NCBI GenBank assembly: GCA_009193035.1
Contig: SWDT01000086.1
Coordinates: 370,368 to 434,367 of the forward strand
Reading direction: 5' to 3'
Length of the DNA stretch: 64,000 nucleotides
Origin: Halicephalobus mephisto
Lineage: Eukaryota > Nematoda > Chromadorea > Rhabditida > Panagrolaimidae
In this document: piece by piece, positions 53,788 to 64,000 of the stretch
How the letters are laid out: each line of letters starts with the position of its first letter
Position numbering within the stretch: position 1 is the stretch's first letter
Translations under genes and position numbers: made by a program
Notes under the pieces: generated by a model
The model's input: only the letters and a program-made list of their open reading frames with translations
Databases searched by the model: none
Told to the model about the DNA's origin: nothing

Positions 53788-56060
53788 ATGACAGAGTGGT
53801 CATTATCCAATCGTAAGTTAATCAAATTCGAAAATTTTTATATGGATATTTTCAGAACTAGATTTCCTAAGTCTCCGGGTCGAGGAATGCGACAGACTTT
53901 TCAACGATGTTTGTTTTTTTAATTTATATATGTTTTCATGTTTTACATGGATTTCTAGATGGTGCAGAAGCTGTGTTCGCCTGATCGGGTCAACGTGGCG
54001 GCCCAGATCGCGCTGTGCGAGGAAGTCCAGGCCCTGAGCAGCCGACTGGACGCCCAAACGGAGTCGATTCAGAAGCTGCTGGAAGAAGTGCGACAGAACG
54101 GACCAGAACAAGATCTCTCGATTGTCGACGTCTGGGGAAGGAAGATTCCTGAGCAAAAACGAGGTCTTGAAACCATCGGCGAAGCCCTAGCTTGTCTTCT
54201 GAAGGGCGAAGGAGCCGATAAACTTGCTTTAGCCGTGGAAGGGATCAACTACGAGGTTCTTCAGATCGAGAAACCGATATTTGACAAATCCACTTTCGAG
54301 CCGATCAGTGAGTAGATATATGGGTATTTTAGGTAACTTTGTTTTTCAGCTTTTGAGTACCTACGTAACCGCTTCGATCACTGCTTGTGTCTTTTGCAGA
54401 ACGTAAGTCCGTTTATATGTGCATTAATGTCTCATAATCAGTATCCCGAGGCTTTCAACTAAGTTTTATTCGAATTTCTGAGAATTTTTACAGAAATCTT
54501 TGTAAATTTGATATTTCTGTCACTTCGAAGGTATTAGTTTTATTTTTCCTGCTGATTCTTTATGGATATGAGAAAAGAACTCAAGTTATTTCAGGAATTT
54601 TTTATAAACGCGAATTCTAAATTCTTTGGGAATAAGTTTTCGGAATTTTAATATTTTACGAATTAGCTCCATTTTTATTAATCTATGGACTTAAATCTTT
54701 TATAAATTACCTCACAAATTTAGATTTCTTCCGAATTAATCCATAGAATCCCTAAACTATATTCTAACTAAATTATGGACTTTAATCTTTTATAAATTAT
54801 CTTACAAACTTAGATTTCTTCCGAATTAATCCGTAGAACTCCCTTAAAATAGGCTTCTAAGTTCCTAAACTTTGAATGATTCTCCTATGAATGAACTCTC
54901 ATTAATTTCTCAATTAAAATAACTTCTGATTAGTCCCTAAATGTTTATTTACAGTGTCTCCATATGATTTGTATTTCGGAACGTAATGAAAATTGGATTA
55001 ATTTCAGATTTTCAATTATTTCCTTCGTCGTCATATGACTCCAGAGACAGCCAACGAACAAATGACCTTAATCAAAGCGTTTAATGCTGATTTTGAGCTC
55101 CAGAAACAAAACATATCGCTGTATGAAAGCCAGTTATTTGAAAGTTTGTCTTCCTATCAGAATGGAGAAGGAAATTCCATCGAAAATGAACTTAATCTTC
55201 TTCAAACTTTTGCGGATACAATTGATCTTTGGACAAAACTTCCGTTGAATCAGATCAGTGGGACGATTACTCAGACGGATACTCCTAGAAATCTCCATAA
55301 TAATCTCTATGATGTCTTCAAGGAAATTGATTTTGAAGCGATTGGAATAGAAAATCCGACGGCATCTGAGTTGGTTACTTTGAAGTTCAACTTGGGGTAC
55401 TTTAGACCGAAATTTCAAACGAGAAATCTGGCCTGGATGTGGGTTAATAAGTTGAAACTTGTTCCGAAAGACGATGAACCTGTTGATGAAGTGGATCAAA
55501 GAAGGATTCCAGTGGAAGCTATTCCTGAATGTAAGATTTTTGTTTTTTTAAATATTTTGTTTTTTAAATATTTTTGTTTTTTAGATTATGTACAGTTGCA
55601 ACAGTTTATGCAGGAATCGGAAGTTGCTATAGATACGTTTATCGAGAATTTACTGACGTGTGAACCTAATCGGGAGACGTTTGATGCTCAATTTAATGAA
55701 TGTGACAGGATAAAGTCAGCTTTAGAAGCTCAAAGAAATCAAATGAGAGCTCTTAATTATCAATTAACCAAGGATGACGGGGAAGAATCTACGGTAAATG
55801 ATGGAGTCATTGATCTCGAACAAGGTGTAGTTAATGGACCATCGAATTACGAAGCTTACAACATGAGAACTCATGTAAGTGAATGGATCAAACTTGTGGA
55901 TTTATGGCTTAGAGTCCTGGATAGCTTGACGGGATTGCTATCTCATATGGCGACGAAGGCTTCTGGAGGTATCGACGACGTAGTGGATTCCTTGCGACAG
56001 ATGATAGAAAGGGATTTGTTTATCCCAGCTTCTGATGGAAACAATGAAATGGAACAATAG
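53788..56060 (+). CDS. Helical coiled-coil protein, family not recognised
   Basis: Six exons: 53788-53812, 53856-53908, 53959-54307, 54350-54402, 55008-55530 and 55585-56060. Phases close to 492 residues. The ATG follows directly on ACTTCAAAG, which could be a trans-splice acceptor. The protein is acidic, rich in Leu, Glu, Gln and Asn and predicted to be almost entirely helical. It has no signal peptide and no membrane helix. Marks include EVQALSSRLDAQTESIQKLL (coiled-coil-like, about residues 45-65), FEYLRNRFDHCLCLLQN, SEWIKLVDLWLRVLDSLTGL and a C-terminal DDVVDSLRQMIERDL. The layout resembles subunits of multi-protein scaffolds (tethering, kinetochore or centrosome type), but I have no family match and assign no function. 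The last intron (55531-55584) is 54 bases, a multiple of three and stop-free, so its retention would insert 18 residues. Confidence 0.85.
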
Positions 56061-56832
56061 TTGTGCTCAATGTTGTGACCTCAATAATATTGGTTTTGGG
56101 TAATTTTTTATTTACAAATAGCATTATAACTTGAAAATCAGTAAAATGCTTAAAATTGGATTTTGGAAATTACTGTACATTGACTTAACGCCGTATTTTC
56201 AAGAACATTGAATACTTACAAAAGAAAAAAAGGAATGATGAAAGAATTTATTTTTTTGCCGAAGTCTAAATATCGACATAGGATTTTTCAAAAATAATTG
56301 AATATATTAACTTGTCAAAATATTGCAAGCAAATTATTTTTTTTGGAATATTTTTGGATTTATAAAAAAATCGATTTTTCAAAATATTATAAATTTTTGA
56401 TTTTTTAAAAATATTTTTAAATTTAAATGTGAAAAAATTAGTTTATTTTTCGAAATATTTTGCAAATTTTTTTTATTTTAAAATTTTTGATTTTTTAAAA
56501 ATATTTTAATTTTTGATTTTTTTAAGATATTTTAAAATTTAAATCTAGAAAAATCGATTTTTTTGGAATATTGTAATTTTTTAAAATTTTTGCAAATTTT
56601 TTTTATTTTAAAATTTGCAATTGTTTTTTTTAAATATTTTTAGATATAAATATAGAAAAATCAATTGATTTTTCGGAATATTGCAGAAAAACTGCAATTT
56701 TTCGGAATTTTTATAAAAAATACCAATTTACCGAAATGTTGCAAGCAAACTGCGAATTTTGATGTCGATCTGTTTTTAGACTGGCGATTATTTTCGATTT
56801 TGTGATTTTTAGGGATTTTTGAATTTGGGGGA
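56061..56832. other. Convergent spacer, no gene seen
   Basis: 3' flanks of two convergent genes. AT-rich with simple TTTTTGATTTTTTAAAAATA repeats. At about 56735-56770 it holds one copy of the AATGTTGCAAGCAAACTGCG word shared with 38440-38870. Confidence 0.6.
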
Positions 56833-60137
<3,305 letters not shown>

Positions 60138-60359
60138 TTCCTCAATCAAAAAATAATTTCCCGCATTTGAATATAAATAACACGTTTTTATTATAACAGA
60201 ACTGGGATTTTATCCGAATAATCCACAGTTGATCAACAACGAAAAGCAGCAAGCACGGCCGAATTTTCCTTTTCGCGACGAAACCAATCTTTGCGCGTTC
60301 GGCTTATCCAAGAGTTCCCTTACTCACAAGTGTCAAAGCGGTCAAAAAAACAGATCACA

Positions 60360-60482
60360 GAACAATCAATTTTGGAATCAAAAAAGTTAAAACTGTATTA
60401 ACTGACAATTTTGGAATCAAAAAAGTTAAAAATGTTTTAACTGACAATTTTGGAATCAAAAAAGTTAAAAATGTATTAACTG
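60360..60482. repeat. Three copies of a 42-base unit
   Basis: The unit CAATTTTGGAATCAAAAAAG followed by TTAAAA(A/C)TGT(A/T)TTAACTGA is present three times with single-base changes, just upstream of the poly(A) polymerase start. Confidence 0.9.
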
Positions 60483-61274
60483 GTCGAGATGTGGATTTTT
60501 AAAATTTAATTATTTTTTTAAAAATCGTTGAATTTCTTCATTTTGTGGGTTTTTAGGATATTTATAAGAGAATTCATATGTGAATTTTTTGGAAAAATTA
60601 AAATTGTTGAAAATTACGAAATCAGTTCATATATCGAAATTTTTTAAAATCGATTTTTATCAAGAAAAATTTTCCAGAATGTACTTGTTAATTTTATAAT
60701 TTCCTGCACGTAAAGTATTTTTACTTGAGGTTTATTTTTGAAGAAATTTTAATTTTTAAGAAATTTGAAAAATCCTAAAATTTCGAAATATTAGATAAAT
60801 TCTTGAAGATCCTAAAATTGGAAAAATTACAATTAATAAATTCTTCAAGATCCTAAAAATTAAAAATTAATAAAAATTAGTCCTATAAAATTATATAAAA
60901 TAAATTCTACAAAGTTTTAGAATTTTTATATTACAAAAAATAAGTTTTTTAAGATCTTAAAACTTTGAAATAAGAAAAAAATAAATTTCACAAGTTCTTA
61001 ATTTTTTTAAATGTCGAAAAAATAACTACAAAGATAATTATTTTTTTTAATATTTAAAAACATAAATACGACTTAAAAAAAGTATTTTTTTAAACAAGTT
61101 ATAATTTTGTATTTTATCAAATAATTAAAAATCCATATTTAATTTTCCCTAAAAATTTCGCAAAACGAGAAAATCAGACAAATTGTAAAATTTCATATAT
61201 AAAAAATTGAAAAAAAAAACAAATATTTTATTTTTTCATCAAAATTCAACTATGTTCATTTTTTAAAATTTAAC

Positions 61275-61750
61275 TAATTTTAATAATTTTTTTCATAAAT
61301 AATCATATTTTTGTTTTTAATTTCAATTGTTAAATTCATTTTTTAAAAAATTAAAAACCCGAAAAAAATTAATTTTAAATTTAGTAATTTTTTGAATTAT
61401 TTTATTTCAGAAAATTTTAAAAAAATGAAATACAGATTCTGAATCAGTATTTCAAAAACTTTAAAATAATATTTAATTTATTCGAAAATTCACTTCAATA
61501 AAGTAAATTTTTCTCGTTAGTCAATTTTAATAATTTTTTTCATAATTAATCATATTTTTGTTTTTAATTTCAATTGTTAAATTGTTTTTTTTTAAATAAT
61601 AAAAAACCCGAAAAAAATTAATTTTAAATTTAGTAATTTTTTGAATTATTTTATTTTAGAAAATTAAAAAAAAATGAAATACAGATTCTGAATCAGTATT
61701 TCAAAAACTTTAAAATAATATTTAATTTATTCGAAAATTCACTTCGAGTA
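61275..61750. repeat. Tandem duplication of about 245 bases
   Basis: Both copies contain TTTTTTTCATAA(A/T)TAATCA, AAACCCGAAAAAAATTAATT, GAAATACAGATTCTGAATCA and ATTCGAAAATTCACTTC in the same order with few differences, indicating a recent event. Confidence 0.85.
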
Positions 61751-63139
61751 AAGTACTTTCTATTTTCAATTACTGAGTAAATTTTACTGGTTTACAGTAA
61801 CTTGTCAATTGAAACTTTTCTTACACATACCGTAATAGTTATCTGGCTAATTTTGAATGAAATTTTTAATGTGGACATTGATGCGATAAAATTTTTCAGT
61901 TTTTTTTGTTTTTTTTAAAATTTTTTTCAGTTTTTTTTTTAAATTTTTTTTGTTTTTTTAAAATTGTTTTCAGTTTTTTTTATTTTTTTTAAATTTATTT
62001 TTAAAATTTTAAAAATTTTCTTCAGTTTTTTTAAATTTTTTTTATTTTTTAAATAATTTTTTTTCAGTTTTTTGTTTGCTGTGTTTTTTGCGTCTTCTGA
62101 AAGCAAACATAGGTCGGAAAATATCTTTCTGAAGCAATTGTCTTAATGTCATCTGCCCTCTGCTTTGTCCAGTTGATGAGTATTTATAGTCCGTGTTTCG
62201 TTTTATAAAAATTATTAAAATTCAAAGTCGAAATGTGGACTTTTCGTTCTAAGACACAACTTATAAGTCATGTTTGGATCCGGAATATTTAGACATTAGG
62301 TTTAATTATGGATTTATATAAAATAAAAAATAATTTTTTAAAAAAGAACAAAATTACAAAAGTCGTTTTAACACGAAATTTTTAAATTTTCATTAATTTT
62401 TATAAATATAAATTTAAAAAAAACTAAATTTTAAATTTTCATTAATTTAGATAAATATAAATAAAAAAAACTAAATATTTAATTTCCAGTAATTTTGATA
62501 AATATAAATAAAAAAAATTAAATTTTTAATTTTCATTAATTTTTATAAATGTATATTTAAAAAAATTTCAAATTTTGTCTCATCACGAAAATTTTTAATT
62601 TTCATTAATTTTGATAAACGTAATTTTCATTCAGTTAATTTCTGATTTCTGAGAAAACTGACAGGATCATCTGGACCAGTTTATTTTAGGTTTCTTGACA
62701 TATCCTGGTTGTCCCCCCGCTCTGTTATTTAATTCTACGTGAATTCTGTCAATTTAAAGCTGACGAATTTCCAGAAATATTTTTTTTAAATTTTTATAAA
62801 ATTTTAGAATTTAGTTAAAAATTAAAATTTTTAGAATTCAGTTAAAAATTAACAATTTTTTATAAAATTTTAGATTTTGGTTAAAAATTAAAATTTTAAA
62901 ATAGTTGATCCCCAGGGGCTTTGATTTCGGAATTTTTCGAAATTAATTTTTGTATTTAGTCAAAATATTAAGTTAATTTAATTATCGAAAAATAATATTA
63001 AAAAATAAATCAAAAAAATATCACGAAATAAGGAATGAAATTTCATAATTGATTTTTTTTTGTTTTTAAGTTAGTCTTTTTGGTCTTGATAGACATTTTA
63101 GGCCAATCTAGGTATTGGGAAAAGTAATATAAAAACGAA

Positions 63140-63865
63140 AAAAAAGATAACTCTTACGCAATAAGGGTGAGGAAGTGTTCTTGAGGATCATCTGTCTTTA
63201 GGAAGTACTGCAGGAATCATCTGTTACTGGAGAAGTAATGTAGTTAGGATGATTACTTATTGGAGATCTCTTTGTATTAGGGATAAAGTGTTATTAGAAA
63301 TCATTTGTCGTTGAGGAAGAAATACCAGTAGAGATCGTCTGTCGTTGAGGAGGAAGTACCGTTAAGGATCATCTGTTACTGAAGAAGAACTGTAGTTTGG
63401 GATCATCTGTTGTCGAGGAAGAACTGTAGTTAGGATGATTACTCATTGGAGATCTCTTTGTATTAGGGATAAAATGTTATTAGAAATCATTTGTCATTAG
63501 GGAGGAAGTGTCACTAGAAATCATTGCGGATCATCTGTCCCTGGAGAAATAATGTAGTTAGGAATCATTGCTCACCGGGGATCACCTGCCGCTGTAGATC
63601 TTCTGTCATTGAAGATCTTCTGTCCTTAAGGATCATCTATCATTAGGAATCCTCTATCATTAGGGACCTTTTGTTCTTAGGGATCTTCTGTCATTGAAGA
63701 TTTTCTGTTCTTAGGGATCATCTATCATTAGGGATCTCCTGTTATTGAAGATTTTCTGTTCTTAGGAACCCTCTATCATTGGGGATCCTTTATCATTAGA
63801 AATCTCTTGTTCTTAGGCATCCTCTATCATTAGGAATCTCCTGTCGTTGAAGATCATTGGTCTTA
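63140..63865. repeat. Minisatellite with higher-order structure (GGATCATCTGTC)
   Basis: About 25 units of 20-30 bases with themes GGATCATCTGTCATTAGG and GGATCTTCTGTCATTGAAGA. A block of about 90 bases (GTAGTTAGGATGATTAC through AGAAATCATTTGTC) recurs about 188 bases later, so a higher-order repeat is nested in the array. It is less AT-rich than the surroundings. Confidence 0.85.
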
Positions 63866-64000
63866 TTTGCAAATTTAATTCATAATTTTATGACCGATAT
63901 AGACTTAGTAGAAGTGGTGCCTGTGGCATTCGATAAGTCGCTTTTATAATTAGATTCTTATTTTGTTGTATAATAAACGACATCTGTCTTTTATCGTAAA

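Larger units (their letters stand above)
60138..64000. other. Repeat-only region to the right edge
   Basis: 3.9 kb without a supported gene. The first 200 bases are GC-richer and probably hold the poly(A) polymerase promoter. A 41-base triplet repeat, a roughly 270-base tandem duplication and a final minisatellite are listed separately. The rest is poly-T and AT low complexity (for example 61890-62080). Confidence 0.6.

Overview
This window looks like nuclear DNA of a Caenorhabditis-type nematode. It is very AT-rich. Genes are split by many introns, several only 43-60 bases long, with near-uniform (T)TTTCAG or TTTTAG acceptors and GTAAGT or GTGAGT donors. Introns and spacers are full of tandem repeats, small palindromic transposons and the words CGTGTCGAGAC and TTACTGTAG, which I associate with Caenorhabditis genomes. 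The encoded proteins (ShK-domain secreted proteins, CHK-like kinases, nematode-expanded receptor tyrosine kinase and DEG/ENaC families) fit that. Species cannot be assigned. There are no prokaryotic, plasmid or viral genes. I rebuilt exons by hand from splice signals, phase and protein similarity. Where all exon phases close, the model is strong.

Layout. 0-4.3 kb: a possible gene end at the left edge, then two minus-strand secreted ShK-domain paralogues of identical length (540-2635 and 3638-4258). 4.7-6.2 kb: minus-strand CHK-like kinase. 6.2-8.7 kb: repeat-rich spacer with Tc1/mariner-like MITEs and the tail of a non-LTR retrotransposon. 8.7-11.4 kb: plus-strand single-pass membrane protein with a duplicated unrecognised ectodomain. 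12.8-18.9 kb: plus-strand receptor tyrosine kinase. 20.0-23.6 kb: PHF14 orthologue. 24.35-24.76 kb: SDHAF3 (LYR) assembly factor. 25.4-30.9 kb: minus-strand serine beta-lactamase-like protein. 32.8-40.4 kb: minus-strand DEG/ENaC channel with an enlarged ectodomain. 40.9-47.0 kb: minus-strand DAAM formin. 47-53.8 kb: gene-poor spacer with several GC-richer islands. 53.8-56.1 kb: plus-strand helical protein of unknown family. 56.8-60.1 kb: minus-strand canonical poly(A) polymerase. 60.1-64 kb: repeats only.

Housekeeping functions (poly(A) polymerase, DAAM actin nucleator, PHF14 chromatin reader, complex II assembly factor) are interleaved with lineage-expanded secreted or surface proteins. No operon is certain. 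The most interesting items are the unrecognised two-domain membrane protein next to the receptor kinase, the inverted pair of about 410-base elements around the 5' half of that kinase gene, a near-perfect hairpin of about 570 bases in the lactamase-like gene, the enlarged DEG/ENaC with a Gly-Ala-Thr filter, and a possible missing 5' coding part of PHF14 beside a triplicated repeat.
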